Made by a program: the position numbers and the translations under genes
Assembly: GCF_001937445.1 (NCBI RefSeq)
Contig: NZ_MSKS01000050.1
Span: forward strand, 1-64,000
Length of the DNA: 64,000 bases
DNA from: Actinomyces oris
Lineage (GTDB): Bacteria; Actinomycetota; Actinomycetes; Actinomycetales; Actinomycetaceae
Direction of reading: 5' to 3'
Notes under the pieces: generated by a model
Told to the model about the DNA's origin: nothing
Seen by the model: the letters and a program-made list of their open reading frames with translations, nothing else
The model's database searches: none
Shown: positions 1 through 8,435 of the stretch, one piece after another
How the letters are laid out: each line of letters opens with the position of its first letter
How positions within the stretch are numbered: the stretch's first letter is position 1

Positions 1-152
1 AGGTTGTGCCTCAGGTAGGTCAGGGTCAGGCGCACACACAGGAACAGCCCCAACACCCTCGCCCCGAACACCGGCAGGGGGCCGGAAGCGTGAATGGCCT
101 CGCACAGGTCCAGGACCTCACTGAGAGAGATTCTCGTGCTACTATTCGCCAT
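1..152 (-). mobile_element. IS transposase, N-terminal fragment (cut by window edge)
   Basis: An open minus-strand frame starts with ATG at 152 and runs off the left edge (50 codons visible). It reads MANSSTRISLSEVLDL and then continues to a helical segment ending LTLTYLRHN. The pattern of a hydrophobic helix followed by TYLRHN is typical of the N-terminal helix-turn-helix of DDE transposases of the IS5-like group (HTH_Tnp_4), where the next residues are usually 'LSQ..LA..'. The DDE catalytic domain would lie outside the window, so intactness cannot be judged. The right end of the element should lie between about 153 and 275; I could not define its terminal repeat. The element sits next to a 5'-truncated gene at 276-827 and may have caused that truncation. 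Confidence 0.6.
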
Positions 153-275
153 AGCGGTTTGCTTCTTGGTTGAGCTGGCTTAGTCACCAAAACTCTCTCA
201 AGAGCAAGCCGCCACCCTATCTAACGACACACCCCCTTTTAAACACCCTAAACACCCCTATGAATAAGCCTCAAA

Positions 276-827
276 GTGTGGAGACAGGACTGCAACAGGG
301 TAGTTTTGCTAACTACAAGCGTGCTGAACGGATGGGAATTCGGGTTGGTGTTGTTACTTAGTCTCCCCTTCGTGGCTGGCATTATCCTGCTTACTTTCGA
401 ACACCAAGCAGCACGGCTGGTACCCGTCCTCCTCATCGTTGTGGGCACATTTGGTCTCCTACACCTCATACCAATCCTTAAAACAGGCGGCCTCACTCGA
501 CGCAGAATTTCCTTGAGTAAGGATTCCGTTGAGTTCACCCGGATCGATGGACACACTCACTCTATCCCATGGAAGGCCCACCCAACTTTGATCGGAATCC
601 GCCAAGGATACGCAATCATCATCCTCGAGAACCACCGCGGGCTACGCTACCCCATCGGCTACCTGCCCCTGAGCATGCGCCAGCTCGAGCGTCTCCTGAG
701 CACTTTCTCCAGAAGTACCCGCCTGCGTGCCAAGCTCTCGGGACCCGAGGCCCTCAGCACCGTCCTCACCATTCTGGAACCCACCGAGGAAGAACGGACC
801 GACGGCTCCTGGACCTGGAGCCACTAG
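276..827 (+). CDS. truncated paralogue of the downstream membrane protein
   Basis: A 183-residue frame from a GTG at 276 with no convincing ribosome-binding site; an in-frame stop lies at 261-263. It has two hydrophobic segments (about residues 22-40 and 46-66) and a C-terminal soluble part. From about residue 8 it aligns with the C-terminal two thirds of the next gene: both contain RYPIGYLPLSMRQLERLL and LEPTEE..TDGSWTWS, and the DNA itself is nearly identical over that end. Relative to that paralogue about 90 N-terminal residues, including two further membrane segments, are missing. This looks like a tandem duplicate that lost its 5' end, perhaps through the adjacent IS. The charged C-terminal part (RRISLSKDSVEFT, then IPWK.HP.LIGI) resembles a bacterial PH-like fold, but that is a guess. 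Function unknown. Confidence 0.5.
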   Translation: MWRQDCNRVVLLTTSVLNGWEFGLVLLLSLPFVAGIILLTFEHQAARLVPVLLIVVGTFGLLHLIPILKTGGLTRRRISLSKDSVEFTRIDGHTHSIPWKAHPTLIGIRQGYAIIILENHRGLRYPIGYLPLSMRQLERLLSTFSRSTRLRAKLSGPEALSTVLTILEPTEEERTDGSWTWSH

Positions 828-859
828 ACAGCACAAACGCCAACGCAAGGATGACCACC

Positions 860-1663
860 ATGAGTTTCCTGATGGGCAAGGCAGCCCAGCCCATCATCAC
901 GCCGGAACGCATCGATAAGAACCGGTATCGGGCACCTCTGTTCTTCGGAGCGATCGCTGTGGCCGCAGCCATGTTCAGCATCCCCATGTTTCTCACAGGA
1001 AGCACCACCACAGCACTAGCCATGATCTACCTCGCTGTCTTCATCGTCAGCTACGCAGTTTCAGCCTGGCGCCTCAAGTACTTCCTTTCAGCCGGCCGAG
1101 AATACTGGAGTCATGACAGCCATCAAGTCGTCATGACGACCCCAACCGGCATGCTTCTGTTTGAAGTCAGTGTTCCACTGCTGGGCGTTCTGGGAGTACC
1201 GCTCGCTGCAGTCGCTTGGTTGCTGCACCGCCAGGGTGACTGGATCGGATCAGCAGCCTTAGCGGCACTGGGAGCACTGAGCCTCCCCTATCTCTTACAG
1301 GTCCTTCATGGCTTCCACCCCGTGAGGCGTCGTATCACGGTCAGCAAGAGCGGTATCGAGCTGACTCAGTCCAACGGACACAGCCTCGAGATTCCATGGA
1401 AGGAGCATCCGCATCTCATCGGAGTCCGCCAGGCCGACGCCGTCATCGTTCTCAAGAATCATCTAGAGACCCGCTACCCCATCGGCTACCTGCCCCTGAG
1501 CATGCGCCAGCTCGAACGCCTCCTGAGCACTTTCTCCACCGACGGCCGGCTGCGCGCCAGGCTCTCGGGACCAGAGGCCCTCAACACCGTCCTCGCCGTC
1601 CTGGAACCCACCGAGGAAGAACTGACCGACGGCTCCTGGACCTGGAGCCGTCGGTCTCGGTAG
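860..1663 (+). CDS. hypothetical membrane protein with PH-like C-terminus
   Basis: 267 residues. The start at 860 is chosen because AAGG (847-850) lies 9 nt upstream; ATG 851 is in frame but touches the same AAGG. Four hydrophobic segments are visible: two near the N-terminus (around FFGAIAVAAAMFSIPMF and TALAMIYLAVFIVSYAV) and two in the middle (around VSVPLLGVLGVPLAAVAWLL and AALAALGALSLPYLL). A soluble C-terminal region of about 110 residues follows with RRRITVSKSGIEL and IPWKEHPHLIGV, reminiscent of bacterial PH-type domains. It is the intact member of a tandem pair, 32 nt after the truncated copy. No catalytic motif is apparent and I do not recognise the family. Confidence 0.6.
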   Translation: MSFLMGKAAQPIITPERIDKNRYRAPLFFGAIAVAAAMFSIPMFLTGSTTTALAMIYLAVFIVSYAVSAWRLKYFLSAGREYWSHDSHQVVMTTPTGMLLFEVSVPLLGVLGVPLAAVAWLLHRQGDWIGSAALAALGALSLPYLLQVLHGFHPVRRRITVSKSGIELTQSNGHSLEIPWKEHPHLIGVRQADAVIVLKNHLETRYPIGYLPLSMRQLERLLSTFSTDGRLRARLSGPEALNTVLAVLEPTEEELTDGSWTWSRRSR

Positions 1664-1684
1664 GACAGGCAGGAGCCTCCCCGG

Positions 1685-3424
1685 TCAGGAGTCCTTGCGC
1701 TCGGCCAGGGTTACGTCGATGTCCTGCTTCTTGGAGTCGCGGATGACCGTGAGCTTGACCTTGTCGTTGGCGGAGTACTGGCGCACGTAACCGGTCAGCG
1801 CCGAGCCCTGGGCGGTGGTCTTCCCATCGATGGCGATGACGACGTCATCCTTCTTCAGACCGGCCTTGTCAGCCGGCGAGCCGCCTTCGACCGAGGTGAT
1901 CTTGGCGCCGGCGCGCTTCTCGCCGTCGGCCGTGGCGCCATCAGTGTCGAGGGTGACTCCCAGGTAGGCGTGAGTGGCCGTACCGGACTTGATGAGCTGC
2001 TTGGCAACCTTGTCCGCCAGCTTGACGGGGATGGCGAAGCCGATGCCGATGCTTCCCGAGCCTCCCTCGCCATCACTGGAGCGCCCCATGGTGGCGATGG
2101 AGCTGGTGATCCCGATCACCCGCCCCTTTTCGTCGAAGAGCGGCCCACCGGAGTTACCGGGGTTGATGGCGGCGTCGATCTGGATGGCGTTGGTGTAGAC
2201 CGCCGAAGAGGCGGAACCGCCCGAGCCGTCCTCACTCTGGGAGTTGACGACGGGCCGGTTGAGGGCGGAGATGATGCCGGTGGTGACGGTCGAGGACAGG
2301 CCCAGCGGGTTACCGATCGCCATGACGTCCTGACCGGTAGCAAGCTGGTCGGAGTCACCGAGCTGGGCGACGGTGAGGTTGTCGGGGGCGTCCTTGAGCT
2401 GGATGACCGCCAGGTCAGTGGCGGGGTCGGTACCGGTGGCCTCAGCGTCATAGACACGGCCGTCGGCCAGCGTCACCTGGATCTTGGAGGCCCCCGCCAC
2501 CACGTGGTTGTTCGTGATGATGTGCCCCTCCTTGTCGAAGATGACTCCGGAGCCCAGCGCGGTGCCCTTGTCCGTGACGACGCCGATGGAGACGACGGCG
2601 TTGGACACGGCGGCCGAGACGGCCTCCCAGTCGGGGGCCTGGCCAGTGCTGTTGACGGTCTGGGTCGTGCTTCCGGTGGCGATGGCAGTGGGCGCCGTCG
2701 AGGGGCGCGATGAGGTGTCCCCACCGTGAACATCCATGTACCTGACCGCGCCCACAGCCCCACCGGCACCCAGCAGGGAGGCGACCACCACGGAGGCGAC
2801 CAGGGCGAACCAGCCCGGCCCCCGGCGCCTTGTGGCGCCGTTCTCAGTGCCTGCGGACTTCGAGGCCGCGTAGAAGGACTCCCCGGTGGGGGCGCCGGCC
2901 GGCGCGTAACCACCGGGCGTCGTCGGGACGCTCGTGTAGGGCGAGCCGAAGTGCGACTGCTGCCCCTGGTAGGGCTGCTGGGGGGATGAGTAGCTGGACG
3001 GCGCCGCCTGCTGCGTCTGAGGGGCGGAGTACTGACCCTGCGGCTGCTGGTAGGACTGCTGCTGAGACTGCTGGTACTGCTCCTGAGCGGACTGCGCGTA
3101 GAGCGACGTGGACTGCTCGGTGGGCAGCTGCGAGGTCGGCGGCTCGGCGGGCAGCTGCCGGGTCTCATCCCAGCGCTGCGCGCCTGCCCCCTGAGGCAGG
3201 ACCGGCTCGGAGTCGGAGGCGTCGGCGGCATAGGCCTGGGAGAGATCCTCGTAGCCCCCGCGGTTGTCGGCCGCAGTCGGGCCCTCGCCGCTGGAGACCG
3301 CCGTTGCCGGGTCGGCCTGGCCGCTGGCGGACCAGGAGTCGACACCGGAGTGACCGCCGTCTGTCACCGCTCCGGGCTCAGTGGGCCGGTATGCCTCCGG
3401 GTTCGTCTCGTCGTATCCGCTCAT
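1685..3424 (-). CDS. HtrA/DegP-like membrane-anchored serine protease with PDZ domain
   Basis: 579 residues. An S1C trypsin-like protease acting at the outer face of the membrane on misfolded or damaged exported proteins. The first ~195 residues are low-complexity and Gln/Ser/Tyr/Pro-rich (cytoplasmic); one transmembrane helix follows (around PGWFALVASVVVASLLGAGG, ~200-225). The protease domain carries the triad H307 (NNHVV), D337 (ATDLAV) and S425 (NPGNSGGPL), and a PDZ domain occupies about 480-575 (starting AYLGVTLD). The start at 3424 has GAGGAGGAG about 5 nt upstream. The frame stays open to an ATG at 3640 that overlaps the menD stop, but that extension has no protease-like features and the Shine-Dalgarno favours 3424. 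Architecture matches actinobacterial HtrA proteins. It lies downstream of menD on the same strand. Confidence 0.93.
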   Translation of the reverse strand: MSGYDETNPEAYRPTEPGAVTDGGHSGVDSWSASGQADPATAVSSGEGPTAADNRGGYEDLSQAYAADASDSEPVLPQGAGAQRWDETRQLPAEPPTSQLPTEQSTSLYAQSAQEQYQQSQQQSYQQPQGQYSAPQTQQAAPSSYSSPQQPYQGQQSHFGSPYTSVPTTPGGYAPAGAPTGESFYAASKSAGTENGATRRRGPGWFALVASVVVASLLGAGGAVGAVRYMDVHGGDTSSRPSTAPTAIATGSTTQTVNSTGQAPDWEAVSAAVSNAVVSIGVVTDKGTALGSGVIFDKEGHIITNNHVVAGASKIQVTLADGRVYDAEATGTDPATDLAVIQLKDAPDNLTVAQLGDSDQLATGQDVMAIGNPLGLSSTVTTGIISALNRPVVNSQSEDGSGGSASSAVYTNAIQIDAAINPGNSGGPLFDEKGRVIGITSSIATMGRSSDGEGGSGSIGIGFAIPVKLADKVAKQLIKSGTATHAYLGVTLDTDGATADGEKRAGAKITSVEGGSPADKAGLKKDDVVIAIDGKTTAQGSALTGYVRQYSANDKVKLTVIRDSKKQDIDVTLAERKDS

Positions 3425-3636
3425 GTGTGCTCCTCCTCGGGCATCTCGCCCTCTCAGATCCACGGGTAGACAACACCAGGGCTCTGTACCGTTTCCGATG
3501 GTTCCCTGAGGCTGCGCTGTGGATCGTGTAACCGTTGTATCGCAGCGGGCTGAGAGTCCTGCAGTGGGCTTCAGGGTGAGCCGGGTCCACTGGCGCGGGT
3601 CCTCTCCCGCCGGCTGCCGTCTATCTCTATCGTCGT

Positions 3637-5421
3637 TCATGTTGTCACGGTGTGAGGATCGTGCCTCGTGGTCTCCCAGATGACGACACTCATACCGTCG
3701 ACCGGCTCGGCCAGGATCCTGCGGAGGGCCGCGACGTTATCGGGGACATGGACCCGGGCCCCCAGGGCTGCCGCCAGTGCGGCGATATCCGCATGCTGGG
3801 GGGTGGTGAAGATCCGTTCGAACCGGGCAGGTGGGGTGGTGTGGGCGTACTCGAGGTGGGAGAAAATCGCGCCCCCACCGTCGTCGACGACGATCACCTG
3901 CAGGTCGGCCTCCTCCTCATGCACGCCTCGGTTCAAGGACATGGCGTCGTGGAGGAAGGCGAGGTCACCCATCACGGCGCGAACCGGTCCGCCCGAGGCC
4001 ATCCACAGTCCGACTCCGGTGGCAATGGTGCCGTCGATTCCCGCCAGGCCGCGGTTCGCAACCGCCTTCGGGGCTGTGGCGCCGGGCTGGGCGAGTCGGT
4101 CCAGGCGCCGCACCGTCATGGACGAGCCCAGCAGGAGGGTGGGGGCGCCGGGGGCCTGGCTCGCCTCCCACACGGCCCGGGCCACGGCGTCGGCGCTGCT
4201 GGAACAGTCCGGTTCGGGAAGATCCGACGCCGCCCGGCGCCAGGAGTCGACCCAGGAGGCGTCGGCCCTCTCCAGGCCGAGCCGGGTTGCGAGCCGGGCC
4301 GAGCGGAGGGCGTCGTCGTCGGACTCGCGATCGGGGCCGTCAATGGGGACGGCCCGTCGAGCTCGCCCGGAGACATCGGTCCACCGGGCGCGCTCGGTCA
4401 GGACGGTGATGTCGAGGTTCTCGCGTCCCAGGAGCGCGGTGACGGAGCGGCTGAGGCTGGGGTGGCCCAGGACGAGGAGGTGCTCGGCCTGCTCCGCGAG
4501 CGCGCGGCCCACCGGGGTGCCCAGCAGCTCGGCGTAGCGGGTCAGGGCCTGGGGGCCGCTGCGGGCATGGGAAGTGGGTTCGGCCAGGAGTGGCCAGTTG
4601 AGGTGCTCGGCCAGAGACCTGGCCAGGGCGCCGGCGGCCGGGTGAGCGGTGTCTCCGGCGACGACGAGCCCCCGCCCCTGCGTGGAGGAACCGCAGCCGA
4701 CCTGCTGGCCAGCACCGGCCGCCTGGGCTCCGGCCGGCACCGCTGCCCGGGCAACGGTGGCCGACGGCGGGGCGGGCGGCGCCGGGGCGGAGGGTACTGC
4801 GCCCTCCACTGTGCCTTCCACCGTCAGGGGCGGACGGAAGCGGGCGTTGATCTGGACCGGCCCGGGATCCCGGCTGAGGGTCCCGGTGGCCGCGACGACG
4901 GCGCGGCGCACCTGCCCGGCGATGGCGGCATCGGCCGCGCTGCCTCCGAGGTCGGCGGCCAGGTCGGCGGGCAGGTCCACGCCCAGGCGCAGGGCCGGGG
5001 CGAAGAGCCCGGTCTGCTCGGTGGTCTGGCTGGCGCCGGTGCTAACCAGCTCGTGGGGCCGGTCGGCGCTGATGACGAGCAGGGGGATGCCGGCGGCGTC
5101 GGCCTCACTGACGGCCGGGTGAAGGTTGGAGACTGCCGTGCCCGAGGTGGTCACGACGGCGGCGCAGCGGCTGTGCCCGCTCAGGGCGTGGGCGCGGGCG
5201 GCCCCCAGGGCGACGAAACCGGCGCTGCGCTCATCCAGGACGACACGCAGACGCATGCGTCCGGCGTCGGCGGCATCAGCCAGGGCGTCCGCCAGCGGGG
5301 CGCTGCGCGATCCCGGGCACAGGACCACCTCGCGCACGCCCTCGGCCAGGAGGGCCGCCACGAGGCTGCGCGCGTCGGCCATGGCGGGCGGGAGCTGCGG
5401 GGGCTCCGGGGAGTCGGTCAC
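3637..5421 (-). CDS. menD: 2-succinyl-5-enolpyruvyl-6-hydroxy-3-cyclohexene-1-carboxylate synthase
   Basis: 594 residues, the usual MenD length. It condenses isochorismate with 2-oxoglutarate using thiamine diphosphate in menaquinone biosynthesis. Visible hallmarks are the N-terminal CPGSRSAPL motif, the catalytic glutamate in DERSAGFVALG (about E64), the TTSGTAV and TSG segments of the PYR domain, and the ThDP/Mg site GDLAFLHDAMSLNRG near the C-terminus. The start at GTG 5421 is preferred because TATCCT stands 7 nt upstream with no Shine-Dalgarno, the leaderless arrangement seen repeatedly here. GTG 5472 and ATG 5382 are in-frame alternatives. menC lies immediately upstream on the same strand. 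The other men genes of the window are 22-31 kb away. Confidence 0.93.
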   Translation of the reverse strand: MTDSPEPPQLPPAMADARSLVAALLAEGVREVVLCPGSRSAPLADALADAADAGRMRLRVVLDERSAGFVALGAARAHALSGHSRCAAVVTTSGTAVSNLHPAVSEADAAGIPLLVISADRPHELVSTGASQTTEQTGLFAPALRLGVDLPADLAADLGGSAADAAIAGQVRRAVVAATGTLSRDPGPVQINARFRPPLTVEGTVEGAVPSAPAPPAPPSATVARAAVPAGAQAAGAGQQVGCGSSTQGRGLVVAGDTAHPAAGALARSLAEHLNWPLLAEPTSHARSGPQALTRYAELLGTPVGRALAEQAEHLLVLGHPSLSRSVTALLGRENLDITVLTERARWTDVSGRARRAVPIDGPDRESDDDALRSARLATRLGLERADASWVDSWRRAASDLPEPDCSSSADAVARAVWEASQAPGAPTLLLGSSMTVRRLDRLAQPGATAPKAVANRGLAGIDGTIATGVGLWMASGGPVRAVMGDLAFLHDAMSLNRGVHEEEADLQVIVVDDGGGAIFSHLEYAHTTPPARFERIFTTPQHADIAALAAALGARVHVPDNVAALRRILAEPVDGMSVVIWETTRHDPHTVTT

Positions 5422-5428
5422 AAGAGCG

Positions 5429-5434
5429 AGGATA
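5429..5434 (-). promoter_or_regulatory. menD: -10 element TATCCT for leaderless menD
   Basis: On the minus strand TATCCT is followed by 7 nt and then GTG 5421. There is no purine-rich ribosome-binding site between them, so transcription would start at or next to the start codon. No clear -35 element. Confidence 0.45.
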
Positions 5435-5514
5435 CGAGAGCGGCCCGCCTGCGCCGGGCTGCGATTGATCACAGTAGGGACAGCCCAGTGAGCCCACCGC
5501 GCGGTTGGGGCGGG

Positions 5515-6609
5515 CTACAGCGGCAGCCCGGCCACGGCCCGGCTCGGGTCGCGGGCCTCGCGCTGGCGGCGGGCGTGCAGGGCGCCGGCCAGGTGCAGCA
5601 GCCGCGTCTGCCAGTGCTTGGTGAGGTAGGGGCCCGCCTTGACCTCATCCAGGAGACGTTCGGAGACGGGGGCGGCGGCGTCCAGACGCAGGGTCCCGTT
5701 GCTGGGACGAACGCTGGGGTCGGCGACGTCCTGGGTCAGCAGGTACGTGGTCCCCAGGCCGCAGGCGTGGTTGAGGGAGGGCAGGCTGAAGGCGAGGGTG
5801 GCGCCGGCCATGATGCCCACGGAGGTGTCCAGGGCGGAGGAGACGACCGTGGGCAGTCCGAGGCGCTCGGCCATGTCCATGGCCCGGTGCACCCCGCCCA
5901 GCGGGGCCACCTTGAGGATGGCGACGTCGGCGGCGCGCCGGTGGACGATCTCCAGGGGGTTGGCCGACAGCCGGATCGACTCGTCGGCGGCGATGGGCAC
6001 GTCGACGGCGCGGCGCAGGTCAGCCAGGTCGTAGACGGTGGCGCAGGGCTGTTCGGCATACTCCAGTCCTCCGGCGGCCCGGTCCATGAGGGGCAGGTTC
6101 TCACGGGCGGTATCGAGGTCCCAGGCGCCGTTGACGTCGATGCGCACCTTCCCGGAGCGCCCCAGGGCCGAGCGGACCGCCTCGAGGCGCTCCAGGTCCG
6201 CCGAGCGCTTGGAGCTGCTGCCGCTGACCTTGACCTTGGCGGTCCTGGCTCCGGAGGCCCGCACCAGCTCGGCGGCCTCCTGGGTGCCGACCTCGGGGAC
6301 GGTCACGTTGACGGAGATGGTCTCCCGGTAGCGGGGAAGGAAAGAGTTCCCCAGGGCCTGGCTCAGCCCGGAGGCGAGCCAGGGGGCGCTGGCCTCCAAC
6401 CCGTAGTCCCAGAAGGGCGCGACCTCGCCCCAGCCCCCGGGGCCGTGGAGCAGGACGCCGTCGCGACGGGTGATGCCGCGAAACGGCGTCGTCAGGGGAA
6501 TGTCCCAGACGACGGCGCGGTCGATGCGATCCAGCAGACCGGTGGAGTCCTGAGCATGAAGAGAGGCGATGTCGATCTCGCCGCTGGCATGCTGATGGTC
6601 CGGACTCAC
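5515..6609 (-). CDS. menC: o-succinylbenzoate synthase
   Basis: 364 residues from GTG 6609. An enolase-superfamily dehydratase that converts SHCHC (the MenD/MenH product) to o-succinylbenzoate. The superfamily pattern is present: lysine motif KVKVSG (about residue 125), first metal ligand in DVNGAWDLD (about 158), Glu in EYAEQP (about 186), third ligand in ADESI (about 210) and the second lysine in ILKVAPLGG (about 231). The frame stays open to 6741, but GTG 6609 is preceded by TATTCT at the leaderless distance of 6 nt, and recognisable homology begins only at LLDRIDRAVVWDIPL. It is followed 93 nt later by menD, so the two are probably co-transcribed while each also has its own -10. Confidence 0.9.
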   Translation of the reverse strand: MSPDHQHASGEIDIASLHAQDSTGLLDRIDRAVVWDIPLTTPFRGITRRDGVLLHGPGGWGEVAPFWDYGLEASAPWLASGLSQALGNSFLPRYRETISVNVTVPEVGTQEAAELVRASGARTAKVKVSGSSSKRSADLERLEAVRSALGRSGKVRIDVNGAWDLDTARENLPLMDRAAGGLEYAEQPCATVYDLADLRRAVDVPIAADESIRLSANPLEIVHRRAADVAILKVAPLGGVHRAMDMAERLGLPTVVSSALDTSVGIMAGATLAFSLPSLNHACGLGTTYLLTQDVADPSVRPSNGTLRLDAAAPVSERLLDEVKAGPYLTKHWQTRLLHLAGALHARRQREARDPSRAVAGLPL

Positions 6610-6615
6610 GGGCAC

Positions 6616-6621
6616 AGAATA
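6616..6621 (-). promoter_or_regulatory. menC: -10 element TATTCT for leaderless menC
   Basis: Minus-strand TATTCT, 6 nt (GTGCCC), then GTG 6609. The same GTGCCC spacer and geometry precede arcA (TACGCT-GTGCCC-ATG). No Shine-Dalgarno is present. Confidence 0.45.
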
Positions 6622-6783
6622 CGCACGATCTTCAATCACGACGACGAAACCGGGACAAGGGTGGCGGGGCCCACCTCGGCAAACACCCACGGGGCTGCGC
6701 AGCGGGCTGTCCGGCACCGTCGTCCGCCCCGGCTCCAGCACCGAGCGCGGCCGTGAGCGCAGGCCACTGTCCGCGGACCTTTG

Positions 6784-6789
6784 TAGAAT
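6784..6789 (+). promoter_or_regulatory. candidate -10 element TAGAAT
   Basis: TAGAAT lies 41 nt upstream of ATG 6831 in the divergent menC/6831 spacer. The expected -35 position is GC-rich and not convincing, so the call rests on the -10 alone. Confidence 0.35.
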
Positions 6790-6830
6790 GGCCTACGCGG
6801 TTGAATTCGCGATCACACCGAGGGGACGTC

Positions 6831-7403
6831 ATGAACGAGGGCAGCACAAGGTCGGGAGGCTCAGGGCGTCATCATTGGAGGCCCGTCACGCCCGTCTCCG
6901 CGATGGTCGTGGGCCGCCTGGTCCTCGGACTGCCCGGCGTATTCGGTCTGACGGTCATCGTGCTGGCCTGGTCGGCGCTGACCCGTGCCGGGCTGGGACT
7001 CGGCAGGGCGTGCTTGTTCTCCCTGGTGGCGGTGGCGATTCGCGAGCTCATTGACGCCTCGGCCCACCGACTCATCATGCGGGCCTGGCGCTCGGGGGAT
7101 CCTCACGGCCTGCTGCTGACGTTCATCGCCGTGACCTGCCCCGCGGTCGCGGGATTCCTGGCCGCCCGCCTCATCGCCCCGGCCTCGACGACGGCGCTGA
7201 CGGTTCTCACGTGGCTGCCGTTCATGGCCTTCGTCGCCCTCATTGAGAGGCCGTGGGACACCTCACTCGGATACGACGCCCTCCACAAACGCGTCCATCA
7301 GCCCCAACCGATCCCACCGGAGTACGTCACCGCCGACTTCCGCGACGCCCGCAAGTACCTGCCCGAGCTCCACCGCATCGCACTGACCCACGCGGCGCTG
7401 TAG
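6831..7403 (+). CDS. small membrane protein, paralogue of 8579-9163
   Basis: 190 residues; start ATG 6831 has GAGGGG about 7 nt upstream. Four hydrophobic segments are predicted by eye, followed by a charged C-terminal tail of about 45 residues. It is clearly related to the protein at 8579-9163: both have HW.P..P.SA.. at the N-terminus, WSALTRAGL after the first helix, DAS..RL.MR, CPA..G.LAA, LTLLTW-like helix and RPW.T.. before the tail. No known domain is recognised. The two paralogues point the same way and flank an opposite-strand DUF3800 gene, so an ancestral tandem pair was probably split by insertion. Function unknown, presumably at the cytoplasmic membrane. Confidence 0.7.
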   Translation: MNEGSTRSGGSGRHHWRPVTPVSAMVVGRLVLGLPGVFGLTVIVLAWSALTRAGLGLGRACLFSLVAVAIRELIDASAHRLIMRAWRSGDPHGLLLTFIAVTCPAVAGFLAARLIAPASTTALTVLTWLPFMAFVALIERPWDTSLGYDALHKRVHQPQPIPPEYVTADFRDARKYLPELHRIALTHAAL

Positions 7404-7429
7404 CCGGCGAGTTTCAGTCGCGGACGAGG

Positions 7430-8347
7430 TCAGCGATCGGATGATCGACGCTGCCGAGATTCCGCAATCCCCCTCATTTTGCGCGCGACATCAGGATCAA
7501 TACTACTTCCCAAGAGTTGCCCATCGGGCTGAGGATGGAGCGGCCTGCTCCGATCAAAAAGGCGAGAGTGGTGAATATCATTCAGAGAGCGGTTGTGGAG
7601 ACGCAGTTTTGACTCGAAGGTAAAGGCTCCACCCAGGTTAGGAAAGAGCCTACCATCAGTAACCCATTGATGACGGGACGTCCTCACTAACTGATAATCG
7701 ATAGCGCGAGTCACACACGCAGCAATCCAGTCCGCAAACTGAATATTTGCACTGAGTTTGGAATCGATATGCATGGGCGGTTCCACAATCCTACGCATCT
7801 CGGGATGATCGGCCGCACGACTGAAGATGTGACCGTACATGCTCGAAAGTCGTTCAATACGAGTCTTCTCGTTGATCTGATCGATCATAACAAGAAGATG
7901 TTCATCTCTCCCGTCTGCATAGCGCGCCAAACGATTGAGAGTCTCAGCCATCGCCTGAGACTCTCGGACAGCAGGGTCGAGCCTTGTTTGCTTCGGAGTA
8001 CCAACAGGTTTTTCATCCGCATAATAGAAGAGCCTCCCACCTCTTCTTCTTAGATAGCCAACAAGCCCGTTGAATACGCGAAGCTGCTGCGGAAACGACT
8101 CCAGTGTTTTCGGACGAAATATACTGGCTCCCTTCCGCTCCCACCTCCCAGGATGCTCCAGGTCACCGATTTCCGTACTGAAGAGAGTTAATTTTTCACA
8201 CTGAAAGCGGGCTCCAACATCCCTGACCACCGCCTCAGGGACCACGAATCCCGCGTAACCAAATGCAGCACTGGTCTTATACCGCGGGTGATTAGGCCCA
8301 ACATAAGCTCCCGGTTCTCCAGTTTCATCGATATACGCTAAAATCAC
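7430..8347 (-). CDS. DUF3800 domain-containing protein
   Basis: 305 residues from GTG 8347, with AAGGAG 7 nt upstream. The N-terminus MILAYIDETGEPG matches the diagnostic YIDESG-type start of DUF3800, a family predicted to have an RNase H-like fold and often found near mobile elements and defence genes; no activity is firmly established that I know of. Other acidic and basic clusters (YADGRDEHLLVMIDQ, and D....QFADWIAACV near the C-terminus) fit the conserved metal-ligand positions of such folds. Base composition is visibly lower in GC than the flanking genes and codon use includes many A/T-ending codons, suggesting transfer. The leader contains an intrinsic terminator (8368-8392), so expression is probably attenuated. 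Confidence 0.8.
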   Translation of the reverse strand: MILAYIDETGEPGAYVGPNHPRYKTSAAFGYAGFVVPEAVVRDVGARFQCEKLTLFSTEIGDLEHPGRWERKGASIFRPKTLESFPQQLRVFNGLVGYLRRRGGRLFYYADEKPVGTPKQTRLDPAVRESQAMAETLNRLARYADGRDEHLLVMIDQINEKTRIERLSSMYGHIFSRAADHPEMRRIVEPPMHIDSKLSANIQFADWIAACVTRAIDYQLVRTSRHQWVTDGRLFPNLGGAFTFESKLRLHNRSLNDIHHSRLFDRSRPLHPQPDGQLLGSSIDPDVARKMRGIAESRQRRSSDR

Positions 8348-8365
8348 TACGCCACTCCTTGTCCA

Positions 8366-8435
8366 CGAAAAAACCCCGCCCGTGGCGGGGTTCTTCGAAT
8401 CGGCGCTCGGGGAACTGTCTCATCCCTAGCTACCT
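8366..8435 (-). ncRNA. structured leader / attenuator upstream of DUF3800 gene
   Basis: From a promoter at 8442-8470 the minus-strand transcript would begin near 8435 and first read a short GGGA/UUCCC pairing, then a GC-rich intrinsic terminator followed by six U. Only after that come AAGGAG and the GTG start of the DUF3800 gene. A terminator inside a 5' leader implies conditional readthrough or a free ~65-70 nt RNA. I recall that comparative-genomic RNA surveys named several 'DUF3800' RNA motifs upstream of genes of this family; whether this leader belongs to one of them needs a covariance search. Confidence 0.5.
8368..8392 (-). terminator. intrinsic terminator in DUF3800 leader
   Basis: Minus strand: AACCCCGCC, a three-base loop, GGCGGGGTT, then a run of T (six in total including the last stem bases). 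The perfect 9-bp GC-rich stem with a U-tract is a textbook Rho-independent terminator, pointing toward the DUF3800 start codon only about 20 nt away. Confidence 0.8.

Noticed and set aside
3425-3640. N-terminal extension of the HtrA frame to an ATG overlapping the menD stop
   Set aside because: The ATGA overlap is tempting, but the extension has non-coding character and GAGGAGGAG directly precedes ATG 3424.
3652-6756. 1034-codon plus-strand open frame
   Set aside because: Antisense shadow of menD and menC. The predicted protein is Gly/Arg/His-rich without any domain, whereas the minus-strand frames show clear enzyme motifs.
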